A stretch of DNA of 64,000 nucleotides from an uncultured bacterium (GCA_938010045.1 CALLFZ010000014.1:1-64000); one strand, 5' to 3'; positions 47,346-57,272 are shown, numbered from the stretch's first letter. Made by a program: numbers and translations. Notes: generated from the sequence alone by a model not told the origin.

Positions 47346-48596
47346 TCAATCTGTCCTTAGCCAGTCCAACCAGTGACCCCGCGCGGCGAACAGTCGGTGC
47401 GCCCAACGCCGGATCTCCGGCTCATCCGCCGACCGTCCCCAGAGATCGGACAGCGCGGCGGCCATGGTCTCCTCCCCCTCGGGTACCGAGGCCTGACCCT
47501 CGGCCGCGCCGGCGCGCCATACGGCGACGCCCCCCAGCGCCGCCGCCTCGAGGTTGGGCGCCCAGACGCCGTGCTGGTCGCACACCGCCAGCGCTCCGAA
47601 CAGACGGTCGTCCCGAGCCAGTTTGCGCGGCAAATCCCGAATGACCCTCGTAACCGCATCGCCGAGCCAGGGATTCATCATTCGATCCACCAGCTCCATG
47701 GCGTAGCGCCGGAGCGTTTCGTCCGACGCCAGCTCGCCGTCTGCCCCCGGCCAGCGCCGTCGCAGCGCGGCACCGCTTTCGAGGAAAATCATCCGCCGCG
47801 CCGCCTCTACCACGGCCGGCAGTTTTCGAAGGCCGGGCATCCACGGCACCCCCCGGGCACGCGCCACCAGGCCGAGCAGTACGTGCGCGGCGTTGTGGCC
47901 ATAGAGCTTCAGCTCCTGATGCGGCCGCAGGTCATCGGCCTCGATCAGGCGTGAGAGTCGCCCCACGCGACATGCATCGGGCACGCGCCCCGAAATGATT
48001 CGATCAAACGATTCAACGAGAAACGCGCGCGGCACCCCGGGCGCGATCGCCGCCAAACCGCGACGGCGAGCCGCATCCTCGCCGCTCACGATCTGGCTCA
48101 TCTTCCCGATGACCGTCCCGACGAAGACCGCCGTTCGAGCCGGCACACCGCCCAAACGCTCTCGAACCGCGCGCTCGAGCCGCGTCGGTGCCTCGGGGTG
48201 ATTCTCCGCCGTATACACGACCACCGGCGGACCTGGTTCCCCGAGCGCCGCCGCGATGCGCGCAGCCACACTCGCCCCGCCGCCGGCCGCGTAGGCGGCC
48301 GGCGAGGGCAGCGCAGTGACGACGGTCGACGCCTCGCGCAACCGGCGCGTAAGTTCGCGATCATCGTCCAGATCGAACGGATTCAGAATCTCCACGCGGT
48401 GCAGCCACATGGTCTCCAGCCGGTCCGCGTGGGCGATGTTCAGCGCGTAGGCTCCCTCGTTCGCGCGCACCGCGCGCACGAGGTCGGCGTCAATCTCGGC
48501 GACCGTAATGCGGTCGAAGCCGTCCGCACGCGCGAAGGGCACGAACAGCCCCGCCTGGATCGGCCCGAATCCAAAGCCGACGAAGCCGGGGTTCAC
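47346..48596 (-). CDS. Mannitol-1-phosphate 5-dehydrogenase-like polyol dehydrogenase
   Basis: A 416-aa protein of the long-chain mannitol dehydrogenase family. The N-terminal nucleotide-binding stretch is GFVGFGFGPIQAGLFVP with an acidic strand end (VAEIDADLV). The C-terminal domain contains ELKLYGHNAAHVLLGLVA, the family K-x-x-N-x-x-H pattern, and later GHWLDWL. It would interconvert a polyol phosphate and a ketose phosphate with NAD(H). The GTG start overlaps the stop of the kinase gene upstream (GTGA). Exact substrate unknown. Confidence 0.8.
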   Translation of the reverse strand: MNPGFVGFGFGPIQAGLFVPFARADGFDRITVAEIDADLVRAVRANEGAYALNIAHADRLETMWLHRVEILNPFDLDDDRELTRRLREASTVVTALPSPAAYAAGGGASVAARIAAALGEPGPPVVVYTAENHPEAPTRLERAVRERLGGVPARTAVFVGTVIGKMSQIVSGEDAARRRGLAAIAPGVPRAFLVESFDRIISGRVPDACRVGRLSRLIEADDLRPHQELKLYGHNAAHVLLGLVARARGVPWMPGLRKLPAVVEAARRMIFLESGAALRRRWPGADGELASDETLRRYAMELVDRMMNPWLGDAVTRVIRDLPRKLARDDRLFGALAVCDQHGVWAPNLEAAALGGVAVWRAGAAEGQASVPEGEETMAAALSDLWGRSADEPEIRRWAHRLFAARGHWLDWLRTD

Positions 48597-49828
48597 GCAC
48601 CGGCCGTCCCGCCGACCCCCAACGCCGCCGTCAACGCCGCAAGGTCGTCAAACGAAGCCCCCGTCCGGACCACGTTCAGCAGCTGGGGTAGCGGCGCAAC
48701 CAGAGCGCAGCGGTCGCGCAACGGCGACTTGATGAACAGCGACGCTGTGAGATTGCCCAGTTGCACCGCCTCCTCGGCATCGAGGCGCCCGGAGCGGAAT
48801 TCCTGGGCATGGCGCGCGAGCCACCCAATGATGCCTGCCCGGAACGCATCGCCGGCCCCGACGAGGTCCACCACTTCGCCGGCCAGGAACCTCGACCGCA
48901 CAAACACTGCGGGAGCCGCCCTGCCATCCGGCCCCACAGCCCGCGCCCATGCGCCGTTGGCCACGGTCATGCCGATGAGTCGCGTCCGGGCCGGGTCGCT
49001 CGGGCGCTCGATCCGCGGCAGCAGCCAGTCCAGAAAGGCCGGCCCCAACCGCGATGCGTCGTCCATGGGCACGCGGTGTCCCGGCTCGAGAGTGTTCAGG
49101 ATCATCCGCGCTTCGTCTGCCGACGTGAAGAACACGTCCAGCTCTGGCCAGAGCGGTTCGAGCAGCCGATACGCCGGCACCGCTTCGCGCCGACGGATGA
49201 TCTGCGCGGGGTTGCCCGCCAGCGTATGACTGTCCGCGATGGTGATCGCACCCAGCGCGCGACAGTCAGCCATGAACCGGGCCAGATCCCGTCCCCCGTT
49301 CGCGTCGCCCCGCGTCGACAATCCCGAGTACATGTAGTGCACGACACTCGGGCGAAGGCGCACCACATGCGTGCGGAACCGGTCGAAGTCGAACTCATCG
49401 TTCGCGTTTGGAAAGTACGCGATGCCGCCTCGTTCGCCCGCCGGCGCCTCGTGGATGAACGTGGTGCCGGTGGGCAGCGCGGGATGCGCCACCAGCGCCG
49501 AGAGGTCAACGCCCGCCGCGGCCAGCTTGTCCGCGAAGAGGCGCCCGACCGCATCGAGGCCGCCGAACGGCCCGCGCCCCACCATCGCGCCGACCGCAAC
49601 GCGCAGACCCGCGCGCGCGAGCAGCGGAGCCACGTTGCCGCAACCACCCGCCGTCGCCGCGCCGGCCCGATCGAGGGCGAACACCGTCTCCGGGTCGAGC
49701 GGCGGCAGGTCGCTCGCGGGGCACTTCGCGAGGCCGCCGGCGCCCACCAGCGCATCCACGAACCCGAACTCGCGGCTGCGCAGATCCAACACCGCGGTGT
49801 TCAGAATCAGAGCATCCATCGCGGCCAT
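48593..49828 (-). CDS. PfkB-family carbohydrate kinase
   Basis: A 411-aa ribokinase-fold kinase. The N-terminal glycine motif is TAGGCGNVAPLLARAG, and the catalytic signature is VDLVGAGDAFRAGIIGWLA with the general-base aspartate in GAGDAF. It is longer than ribokinase (about 310), with an insertion around residues 170-260. It presumably phosphorylates the ketose or polyol of this operon. ATG 49828 or 49819 is possible. It sits 16 bases after the isomerase gene. Confidence 0.88.
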   Translation of the reverse strand: MAAMDALILNTAVLDLRSREFGFVDALVGAGGLAKCPASDLPPLDPETVFALDRAGAATAGGCGNVAPLLARAGLRVAVGAMVGRGPFGGLDAVGRLFADKLAAAGVDLSALVAHPALPTGTTFIHEAPAGERGGIAYFPNANDEFDFDRFRTHVVRLRPSVVHYMYSGLSTRGDANGGRDLARFMADCRALGAITIADSHTLAGNPAQIIRRREAVPAYRLLEPLWPELDVFFTSADEARMILNTLEPGHRVPMDDASRLGPAFLDWLLPRIERPSDPARTRLIGMTVANGAWARAVGPDGRAAPAVFVRSRFLAGEVVDLVGAGDAFRAGIIGWLARHAQEFRSGRLDAEEAVQLGNLTASLFIKSPLRDRCALVAPLPQLLNVVRTGASFDDLAALTAALGVGGTAGA

Positions 49829-49844
49829 GCCCGGCGCCGCCGCC

Positions 49845-50882
49845 TCAGCCTCGCCCCATCAAGGCGCGGATGATGAGCAGGTCGAGCTCCTCGTAGTTGC
49901 GTTCCGCGATCAGCCGGTCGACGGCCGCACTGTCCAGACTGCGCACCACATCCAGCAGCATCAGGAAGAACGTCCGGCTGTTCGAGAGGTGTTGCGTGGC
50001 GGGCTCGCCCCGCTGCGTGCGCAGCGCCTTGACGTCGAGCCCCACATACTCGCCGCGCCGGCCGTAGTCGTACCGGTCCAGCACGCGCACCTGATTGAAC
50101 GCGCGGCGCAGGTCCACGCTACCGAAACTGCGGTCCTCGTCGAACTTGAGGCCGTTCTGGTCGTTCAAATGCACCGTGTAGAGCTTCTCGAACGCGAGCG
50201 CGAACCCCATCTCATCGGACGGGTCGAGCCCGGCCAAGATCGCGTGGGCAGTTTCGATGTTGACGCCGACCCGGCTGGGATCGCGCGTCAAATACCCAAT
50301 CGCCATCGCGTGACCGGTTGTCGGGATAAAGGCGTGGTCCATCGGCTCGTTCGGTTTCGGCTCGATCGCGATGCGGATCTCCGGATCGTACTCGAGCATG
50401 CGGTCGATCGCCTCAACGATTTGCTCGACCGCGCGGCGGCTGTCCTTCGACTCGCGCACGTACGTGCCCTCGCGCGCCAGCCAGAGCACAATCAGCTTCG
50501 TGCCGACCTCGCGGGCGATGTCGATCGCACGCAGACTTCGCTCAATCGCCCACGCCCGGCAGGCCGCATCGTTCGAGGTGTAGGCTCCGTCAACCGTCCG
50601 CGGGTCTTCCCAGAGACGCGGCGCGACGAACTCGGCGGCGAGTCCCTCGGCGTCCAGCAGCCGTTTCACCTCGGCGGCTCGCCGCCGGATGGTGATCGCG
50701 TCGAGCTCGCTCATGCTCGGCACGACGTCGTCGTCGTGGAACTGCACCGCGTCGAACCCGAGCGGTTTGAACAGCCGGAATTTCTCCGCAAGCGAGATGC
50801 CGCGGCGCACGGTCGGGCCGAACGGATCGGCCCCCTCATGGAGGTTCCAGGGACCGAACGAGAAACGATATTCACCGCCCAT
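49845..50882 (-). CDS. Xylose-isomerase-like sugar isomerase (actinobacterial XylA type)
   Basis: A 345-aa TIM-barrel isomerase. Its text closely follows class I xylose isomerases of the Streptomyces type: FSFGPWNLHEGADPFGP, VQFHDDDVVP, IRIAIEPKPNEP with the metal-binding glutamate, PTTGHAMAIGYL, VGVNIETAHAILAGL, and LNDQNGLKFDEDRSFG with acidic ligands. The C-terminal part diverges. It may isomerise xylose or another aldose. ATG 50882 is preceded by GGAGAAG; an upstream reading adds about 20 unlikely residues. It is first in the operon with PfkB and the polyol dehydrogenase. Confidence 0.85.
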   Translation of the reverse strand: MGGEYRFSFGPWNLHEGADPFGPTVRRGISLAEKFRLFKPLGFDAVQFHDDDVVPSMSELDAITIRRRAAEVKRLLDAEGLAAEFVAPRLWEDPRTVDGAYTSNDAACRAWAIERSLRAIDIAREVGTKLIVLWLAREGTYVRESKDSRRAVEQIVEAIDRMLEYDPEIRIAIEPKPNEPMDHAFIPTTGHAMAIGYLTRDPSRVGVNIETAHAILAGLDPSDEMGFALAFEKLYTVHLNDQNGLKFDEDRSFGSVDLRRAFNQVRVLDRYDYGRRGEYVGLDVKALRTQRGEPATQHLSNSRTFFLMLLDVVRSLDSAAVDRLIAERNYEELDLLIIRALMGRG

Positions 50883-51013
50883 GACTGCTTCTCCGTTGAC
50901 GGTCGAGCCCATCCCGGCCGTCCTTGGGTCATGGTCCCCCAATGCGCTTGCAAGGTCTTGTCCGCGCGAATCAAAAATGTGTAGAAATGTCTCACGTTGC
51001 GAGGCACAACGGC

Positions 51014-51967
51014 ATGAAACTGCTCGCCGAGAACATTGACGTGCCGCCGAACAGCTCCTTCCGCCTGTTGCGCTGGCGGCGTTCGCTGGCGCAAGTTGAG
51101 GTGCTGGACCCAGCCGGTCGAGCCCACCCTCTGGCGGGCGCCGGACGCCGGTGGCACTACCATGCCCACACGGAACTCACGGCCCTCGTTCAGGGCTCGG
51201 GGCTTCGGTTCATCGGCGATGACATCCGACCGTTCCACGCACCTGACGTTGTGCTGATCGGCGGGGGGTTGCCGCACTACTGGCACGAGGCCGGCCCGAC
51301 CGTCGGGTATGCGATCCAGATGGGCCCCGAATTCGAGGAAAGCCTGCGGAGGTTCGGCGAACTTGCGCTGCTCGGCTCGATCTGGCTCGAGGCCGAGCGC
51401 GGCGTGCAGTTCGTGGGCGGCGGCGTGCCCGCCCTGATCCGAGGTCTTCGCGAGGTGGAACGGGCGCGGGGACCCGAGCGGCTCGCGCGGCTGTTCGCGG
51501 TGTTGGCCATGATCGCGAGATGGCCGGCTCGCGAGCGCCGTCCCATCGCCCGTTCCTCACCGTCCACGGCGCCCCGCCGCACGCCGCCGTACCGCGGCAT
51601 TCAACTGGCCGTGCACGCCGCGTTCGATCGCTTCGCCGAGCCGCTGCATCTCAGCGAAGTCCTCGCCGAAGCCCACATGAGCAAAGCCACTTTTTGCCGG
51701 CAATTCCGTCGCTTCACAGGCCGCACCTTCACCCGCTTCGTCGCGGATGTCCGGCTCAACCATGCCGCGCGGCGACTCGCCGAGACAGAGGAATCCGTGA
51801 GCGAGATCGCGTTCGCCTCCGGCTGGAATAACCTCTCTCACTTCCACCATCAATTCCGCGCGATGTTCCGTTGCTCGCCCCGCGAATTCCGCCGGCGCCT
51901 GCGCATCGGAGAAGGATGCGAGGGCGCCCGCGCGCCTCGTGATCCGACGGTCCGCCGTACATGCTGA
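51014..51967 (+). CDS. AraC-family transcriptional regulator
   Basis: A 317-aa regulator divergent from the isomerase operon. The N-terminal cupin-like effector domain (RWHYHAHTELTALVQGSGLRFI) is followed by the C-terminal pair of helix-turn-helix motifs (LSEVLAEAHMSKATFCRQFRRF and EESVSEIAFASGWNNLSHFHHQFR). ATG 51014 has GAGG nine bases upstream; ATG 50987 would add nine residues. The 131-base gap to the isomerase start should contain its operator; it probably senses the sugar used by that operon. Confidence 0.92.
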   Translation: MKLLAENIDVPPNSSFRLLRWRRSLAQVEVLDPAGRAHPLAGAGRRWHYHAHTELTALVQGSGLRFIGDDIRPFHAPDVVLIGGGLPHYWHEAGPTVGYAIQMGPEFEESLRRFGELALLGSIWLEAERGVQFVGGGVPALIRGLREVERARGPERLARLFAVLAMIARWPARERRPIARSSPSTAPRRTPPYRGIQLAVHAAFDRFAEPLHLSEVLAEAHMSKATFCRQFRRFTGRTFTRFVADVRLNHAARRLAETEESVSEIAFASGWNNLSHFHHQFRAMFRCSPREFRRRLRIGEGCEGARAPRDPTVRRTC

Positions 51968-52091
51968 CCGGACACGGCCAGGGACGCCCGCGAGGGCAAA
52001 CGCATCGCGTGCCGCACTGAACTCGGGCTGGGGCTTGAACCGGGCGCGGACGAACCGCGGACGCCATGGCCGCCCGCTCACCGGTCTCGGC

Positions 52092-53861
52092 TCAGGGCTC
52101 GACGAGGGTCCGGATGTGTACCTCGCGCAATTGCTTCGGATCCGGGCGGGAAGGCGCCCCCATCATCAGGTCCACCGCCTTCTGCGTCTTCGGGAACGCG
52201 ATCACGTCGCGGATGGACGCGGCGCCGGTGAGCAGCATGACCAACCGGTCCAGCCCCAGCGCAATGCCGCCGTGCGGCGGCGCGCCGTACGAAAGCGCGC
52301 GCAGCAGATGCCCGAACCTCTCCTCGATTTCGGTATCGGGCAGGCCCAGCCGGCGGAACATCTCGCGCTGCACGTCAGGCTGATGAATCCGAATGCTGCC
52401 GCCGCCCAATTCGACGCCGTTCAGCACGATGTCATAGGCGCGCGCTCGGACGCTCAAGGGATCCCGATCGAGGCGATCGAGATCATCCGGATGTGGGGCC
52501 GTAAACGGATGATGCATCGAAGTGAGCCGGCCATCCGGGTCGCGTTCGAACAGCGGGAACTCCGTCACCCATGTGAACGCCATCGCCTCAGGTCGGATCA
52601 CCCCCGCATGGGCGGCGGCCTCCAGCCGTAGCCGCCCGAGGAACGAGTGCACGCGGTCGGCCTCGTGAGCGGCAAACAGCACGAGGTCTCCGGGTTGGAT
52701 ACCCAACCGCTCGCGCAACGCCGTCTTTTCACCCTCGCTAAAAAATTTGGTGATCGGAGACTTCCAACTTCCATCGGGCTGAACCCGGATGTGAGCGAGC
52801 CCCGCAAATCCGGCCGACTTGGCCGCTTCGGTCCATTCATCGGTGACTCGCAGCGGCACCGTCTCAAGACCGCTGGCGTTGATCGCCTTAACCACGTGGC
52901 CCTGCCTGACGGCCTGCGCAAACACCTTAAATCCGCTGTCACGAAAGACGTCGGTCAGGTCGGTGATCGGCATCCCAAACCGGAGATCGGGCTTGTCGCT
53001 GCCGTACCGGCTCATCGCCTCCGCATAGGTCATGCGCGGGAGCGGCAACGAGGGAGCGGGACGGCCGGCGGCGTTGCACAGTTCCACCAAAAGACCGTCC
53101 ACGAGGTCGTAAATGTCCTCGGGCTCGACGAAGGACATCTCGACGTCGATCTGCGTGAATTCCGGCTGGCGGTCGGCCCGGAGGTCTTCGTCCCGGAAGC
53201 AGCGCGCGATCTGCACGTAGCGATCGAACCCGGCCATCATGAGCAGCTGCTTATACTGCTGCGGCGCCTGGGGCAGCGCGTAAAACAGGCCGGGATTCAC
53301 GCGGCTGGGCACCAGGTAGTCGCGCGCACCCTCGGGCGTGCTCTTGGTGAGAATCGGGGTTTCGATCTCGACGAAACCAAGCCGGTCGAAATAGCGGCGG
53401 GCGGCCATCACCGCCGCATGTCGGAGTAAGAGATTCCGTTGCATCGAGGGCCGCCGGAGGTCCAGATAACGGTAGGTGAGCCGGAGATCCTCGCCGACGC
53501 GCTCTGAGCCCGCATCATCCAACGGAAACGGCGGCGTCGCACTGCGGTTCAACATCTCGATGAAGGCGCACCGCACCTCGATCTCGCCCGTCGCGAGCTT
53601 GGGGTTGACCATGTCCGCGGGCCGGAGCTCGACGACGCCGCGAACGCGAATCACGTACTCCGGCCGCACCTGCTGCGCAAGTGTCCACGCCTCGCTCGAA
53701 TCGCGCGGATCGAACACAACCTGCGTGACGCCGTAGCGGTCGCGCAAGTCAATGAACACCAGGCCGCCGTGATCGCGGATCGTGTCGGCCCAGCCGCACA
53801 AGGTGACCTCGCGGCCGGCGTCCGCCGACCGCAGTTGTCCGCACGTGTGGCTTCGCATCAT
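52092..53861 (-). CDS. aspS: Aspartyl-tRNA synthetase
   Basis: A bacterial-type class II synthetase of about 589 aa. The N-terminal OB anticodon-binding domain opens MRSHTCGQLRSADAGREVTL. The core has YRYLDLRRP, PILTKSTPEGARDYLVPSR, QIARCFRDEDLRADRQPEFTQIDVEMSF, the inserted GAD domain (about 290-400) and motif 3 PPHGGIALGLDRLVMLL. Several ATG codons lie between 53885 and 53858; MMRSHTCG fits the family best. Whether it is discriminating (Asp only) or also charges tRNA-Asn is not decided here. Confidence 0.96.
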   Translation of the reverse strand: MMRSHTCGQLRSADAGREVTLCGWADTIRDHGGLVFIDLRDRYGVTQVVFDPRDSSEAWTLAQQVRPEYVIRVRGVVELRPADMVNPKLATGEIEVRCAFIEMLNRSATPPFPLDDAGSERVGEDLRLTYRYLDLRRPSMQRNLLLRHAAVMAARRYFDRLGFVEIETPILTKSTPEGARDYLVPSRVNPGLFYALPQAPQQYKQLLMMAGFDRYVQIARCFRDEDLRADRQPEFTQIDVEMSFVEPEDIYDLVDGLLVELCNAAGRPAPSLPLPRMTYAEAMSRYGSDKPDLRFGMPITDLTDVFRDSGFKVFAQAVRQGHVVKAINASGLETVPLRVTDEWTEAAKSAGFAGLAHIRVQPDGSWKSPITKFFSEGEKTALRERLGIQPGDLVLFAAHEADRVHSFLGRLRLEAAAHAGVIRPEAMAFTWVTEFPLFERDPDGRLTSMHHPFTAPHPDDLDRLDRDPLSVRARAYDIVLNGVELGGGSIRIHQPDVQREMFRRLGLPDTEIEERFGHLLRALSYGAPPHGGIALGLDRLVMLLTGAASIRDVIAFPKTQKAVDLMMGAPSRPDPKQLREVHIRTLVEP

Positions 53862-53952
53862 GATCCATTCATCCATCCTGCGCATGAAAGTTCAGCACAC
53901 TAGGGGGCCGCCATCGCCGCGTCAAATCGCGTCGCCGGCCGTCGGGCCGCCC

Positions 53953-55032
53953 CTAACGGGCCGCGGGCGGCGTACCGGCGGTCACTTCGATCGTGAGCTC
54001 CGTCTCGTCCCGCAAAACCTCCAACTTCACTTTGTCGCCCGGCTCATGCACGTGCATGTACTGTTTGATTTCATTCAACGTCGGTGTTGGGTGCCCGTCC
54101 ACGCGGAGGATGATGTCGCCGGTCTTCAGCCCCGCGGCTTCGGCGGGCGACCCGGGTGCGACGTTCGCAATCCGCACAGCTTCGCTCAAACCGCGCGGCA
54201 GGGGTGTCCGGGACGGCACCATCTGCTCGGGCACAATCCCAATGTACGAGCGGACCATCTGCCCGTGCCGCGCGAGAATATCGGCGACACGCCGTGCGAT
54301 CGCGGACGGGACCACGAAGCCGATGCCCACGTTGCCGGCGTTCTCGCTTGTGGTTTCGATCATCACGCTGACACCGATCCAGCGGCCATCCGCATCGAGC
54401 ACCGGTCCGCCACTGGTGCCCGGATTGATCGAAGCGTCGGTCTGGATGAAGCGTTCGTACGTCAGTTTGCCGACATTTCGGCCCTTCTGGCTCACGATGC
54501 CAAAGGTTGCGGTGTTCTCGAGGCCGAGCGGTGCGCCGAGCGCGATCACCACCTCGCCGACCCGGATCGCATCCGAATCGCCCGCCGGCAAGGGCGGATA
54601 CCGCCGCCCTTCGGGCGCCTCGACGGCCAGCACGGCCAGATCGGTGTTCGGATCCGCCCCCACGACGCGCGCCGGCAGCACGTCGCCGGAATGGGTCCGC
54701 ACCACAATCTCGACCTGCCGCCCCTCGACCACGTGGTGCGCGGTGAGCACGCGATTCTGGTCATCGAAAAAGAAGCCGGACCCGATGCCGACGACGACAC
54801 CCTCGACATCCTTCAGTTCGTTGCGTTCCCGGTCCACCACGGCGTGCCTGACGTGCCGCGCAACCTTGACCTGCACGACGGACGGCACCGCCCGTTCGAT
54901 CGCATCCGCGAGCGACTCGCCGAGCAGTCGGGCGAAACTGCGTCCCGACGGCACATGGGTCTGCGCCAGGGCCGCGCCGGCCCACGCCGCCACAACGCTC
55001 GCCACCCCGCATTTCATTGTTGAGATGTTCAT
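53953..55032 (-). CDS. HtrA/DegP-like periplasmic serine protease
   Basis: A 359-aa trypsin-fold protease with a signal peptide (VASVVAAWAGAALAQ) and one C-terminal PDZ domain (about 255-345, ANVAPGSPAEAAGLKTGDIIL). The catalytic triad is visible: His100 in LTAHHVV, Asp131 in NTDLAVL, Ser207 in INPGTSGGP. In the last motif GNSGGP is changed to GTSGGP, but the serine is kept. Single-PDZ members resemble DegS or the HhoA group and act in envelope protein quality control. It is separated from aspS by about 90 bases. Confidence 0.93.
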   Translation of the reverse strand: MNISTMKCGVASVVAAWAGAALAQTHVPSGRSFARLLGESLADAIERAVPSVVQVKVARHVRHAVVDRERNELKDVEGVVVGIGSGFFFDDQNRVLTAHHVVEGRQVEIVVRTHSGDVLPARVVGADPNTDLAVLAVEAPEGRRYPPLPAGDSDAIRVGEVVIALGAPLGLENTATFGIVSQKGRNVGKLTYERFIQTDASINPGTSGGPVLDADGRWIGVSVMIETTSENAGNVGIGFVVPSAIARRVADILARHGQMVRSYIGIVPEQMVPSRTPLPRGLSEAVRIANVAPGSPAEAAGLKTGDIILRVDGHPTPTLNEIKQYMHVHEPGDKVKLEVLRDETELTIEVTAGTPPAAR

Positions 55033-55059
55033 GATCAGCCTTCGAGCGCCCCGCCGGCT

Positions 55060-57195
55060 TCACCGCCCGCTGCCTTCATCATACAAAAGGGCCGCGCCGG
55101 CAACGATCACAGCGCCCGTTTGCCCCCTCGCGTGGTCGCGGTCCACCAGCAGCGCCGCCTGCCACTGGAGCGGAGGGGTCGGTACTCCGTCCCGGTCGCC
55201 GCCCCACCAGCCCCCGCCATCACCCGGCCATGGTAGCCGAAGGAGCCGCCAGCCCTCGTCAGCGCGCAACTGCGCGGCCCGGGGCTGAAACACCTCGCCA
55301 CTCGAGTCCTCCACCCGACACGTCAGTCGCAGAGGATCCCCCTCAACTTTCGCCCAAAGCACCAGCGCAGTGGGCCGCCCCTCGATGCGGCGGTCGGCCA
55401 GATGCTCGAATCTCACTGGGAAATACTGAAAACCGGCCGCCGTAGCGATGGAAATCCGCACCGCTTCACCGGGTGCGCCGGGACAATCAGCGGGCGCCGT
55501 GATGCGCTCCAGCAAAATCTCATGGGGCACAGCCGGTCGACCATCGGTGTTCGCTCCGATCTTCATCGGTGCGCGCCACCACGCCGTGATCGGTTTGAGC
55601 CGGGCGCTCGACCGCCGCGCCACAATCACGTCGTCATCGCGGGCCACCTCGAGACGGATCGGTATATCCGCCGCCGCCATGCCGGTCGCCACGCGCACCG
55701 CCGCCTCACCCTCCCCCGCCGACCATGACCACGTGCTGGTCGGCCCCGCCGTGAGCACTCTGACGATCCCCCGCATGGCTGGGCCGTAGCCCTTGCGCAG
55801 CTCAACCCACACATCGCCGCCGGCCCCCAGCCCCGCCTCGACCGACTCGATGCGTCCATCGCTCCAGTCCCAACGGCCCGGACGGACCAGCTCCGCGGCA
55901 GCCGCGGCGTCCAGATCGGCGTACACGGGCGCCGGACCAAGCCGCACCTCCAGAGCCTCTTGGATGGTGCTCGTGCCCGCCAGTCCGTGGGGCTGGCCCA
56001 GGTGCGTCCGCAGACCCAACACGCCGGGCACACGGACCACCGCGGCCCCACCGGTCGAGGTCGTCCACATCACCAGCCGCCAGCGCCCCGTACGCTCGAA
56101 GAGCAGCAGCCAGTCGGCCGGGTCCGCCTCGCCCGACGTTCGCTCCAGACTCACGCGCCGCACGAAACGGTGCCCGTCAAGCTCACCATGGAACGCGCGC
56201 ATCGCATACCACGCCGGTTTCGGATCGAACGGGGGCCATCCCGCGAACCAGCGATGGCGCACAGTTCCGAAATTGTGCTCCGGCTCGGTCGGATCGGCAC
56301 CGTCGTCCCGCCAGTCGTACCAGATCGAGAGCGGAATCCCGGCCGCCGCATTCACGAGCCACTGCCGAGCCAACAGCGTTCCCTGCCGCTCAGCATTCAT
56401 GCCCCGCCACGCCGTCGAATACCCCCACTCGCTCGAAAGTATCGGCAGCTCACGGCCCGCCGGCGCATAACGCCGGATCATGTCGCGCAACCGCCCGTAG
56501 TCCACCATCACGGTCTCGGGCTCCGTCTGGCGGTAGGGGTGAACCGACACTGCCCACCAGTCTTCGAGCACGCCGCCGCGGAAGCACTCCTCGAGGAATT
56601 CCAGATCAATCGTCGACGTGGCCGGTCCGATCAGCCGCTCGTCCGGCGCTGCCTCGCGCACCGCTCGGCCAACCGCGCGGGCCAGCGCCACGTAGTCGGC
56701 GACGTGTGGCTGCGGTTTCCAAAAATTCGCATGGTTGGGTTCGTTCCAGATCTCCCAGAGATAGCCGCGTCCCCGATAGCGCCCGACCGCCGCCGCCGCC
56801 CACCTCGCGAACGCCGCCCGCCCCGTCTCCGTATGCGGCGCCAACCCGCCGTCGTAGAGCGGATTCCCGTAGTCGAGAATGAAGAGCGGCCGCAGACCGT
56901 GCCGATCGAGTGTCGCGACCAATCGGTCGTACGACGCGAAATCATATTCGCCGCGCTTCGGTTCGGTCCGCGCCCACGTTAGATCCATTCTCACCCACCG
57001 ACATCCCGTGGCGGCCAGCATGTCCATCTCGCCTACACGCGCGTCGGTGAAGTGAATATTGACCCCGTGTTCGGGCAACGCGGCCTCCGCCGCGCACGCG
57101 GCCGCCGCCATGAGCAAGGCCATCGCCGCGGCGCACCGCCCCCGCGCGCGCCCCACCATCGCCTCCGCCGTCGTTTGCTTTCGCTCTCGCCTCAT
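55060..57195 (-). CDS. Secreted clan GH-A glycoside hydrolase
   Basis: A 711-aa exported enzyme. After a signal (AAAMALLMAAAACAAEA) comes a (beta/alpha)8 barrel (about 42-345): TGCRWVRMDLTWARTEP, acid/base Glu152 in YLWEIWNEPNHANFW, SVHPYRQTEPE, and nucleophile Glu256 in LPILSSEWGYST. The pattern is like GH5/GH39-type enzymes. The second half (about 350-710) is beta-rich, probably accessory sandwich or carbohydrate-binding domains. The specific polysaccharide is unknown. AAGGGG precedes the ATG, within a CT-repeat leader. Confidence 0.87.
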   Translation of the reverse strand: MRRERKQTTAEAMVGRARGRCAAAMALLMAAAACAAEAALPEHGVNIHFTDARVGEMDMLAATGCRWVRMDLTWARTEPKRGEYDFASYDRLVATLDRHGLRPLFILDYGNPLYDGGLAPHTETGRAAFARWAAAAVGRYRGRGYLWEIWNEPNHANFWKPQPHVADYVALARAVGRAVREAAPDERLIGPATSTIDLEFLEECFRGGVLEDWWAVSVHPYRQTEPETVMVDYGRLRDMIRRYAPAGRELPILSSEWGYSTAWRGMNAERQGTLLARQWLVNAAAGIPLSIWYDWRDDGADPTEPEHNFGTVRHRWFAGWPPFDPKPAWYAMRAFHGELDGHRFVRRVSLERTSGEADPADWLLLFERTGRWRLVMWTTSTGGAAVVRVPGVLGLRTHLGQPHGLAGTSTIQEALEVRLGPAPVYADLDAAAAAELVRPGRWDWSDGRIESVEAGLGAGGDVWVELRKGYGPAMRGIVRVLTAGPTSTWSWSAGEGEAAVRVATGMAAADIPIRLEVARDDDVIVARRSSARLKPITAWWRAPMKIGANTDGRPAVPHEILLERITAPADCPGAPGEAVRISIATAAGFQYFPVRFEHLADRRIEGRPTALVLWAKVEGDPLRLTCRVEDSSGEVFQPRAAQLRADEGWRLLRLPWPGDGGGWWGGDRDGVPTPPLQWQAALLVDRDHARGQTGAVIVAGAALLYDEGSGR

Positions 57196-57201
57196 ACCAC
57201 C

Positions 57202-57219
57202 CCTTCTCTCTCTCTCTCG
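57202..57219. repeat. CT-dinucleotide run in the glycosidase leader
   Basis: A run of TCTCTCTCTCTCTC-type sequence lies between the divergent glycosidase and SGNH-hydrolase starts. On the minus strand it is a GA run just upstream of the glycosidase ribosome binding site, so length changes could affect spacing or translation. This is inference only. Confidence 0.5.
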
Positions 57220-57272
57220 GCCGCGTGCTCCGCGTTGTTCGGCGGAACGCGCGCCGCTAGAATGTCGAAACC

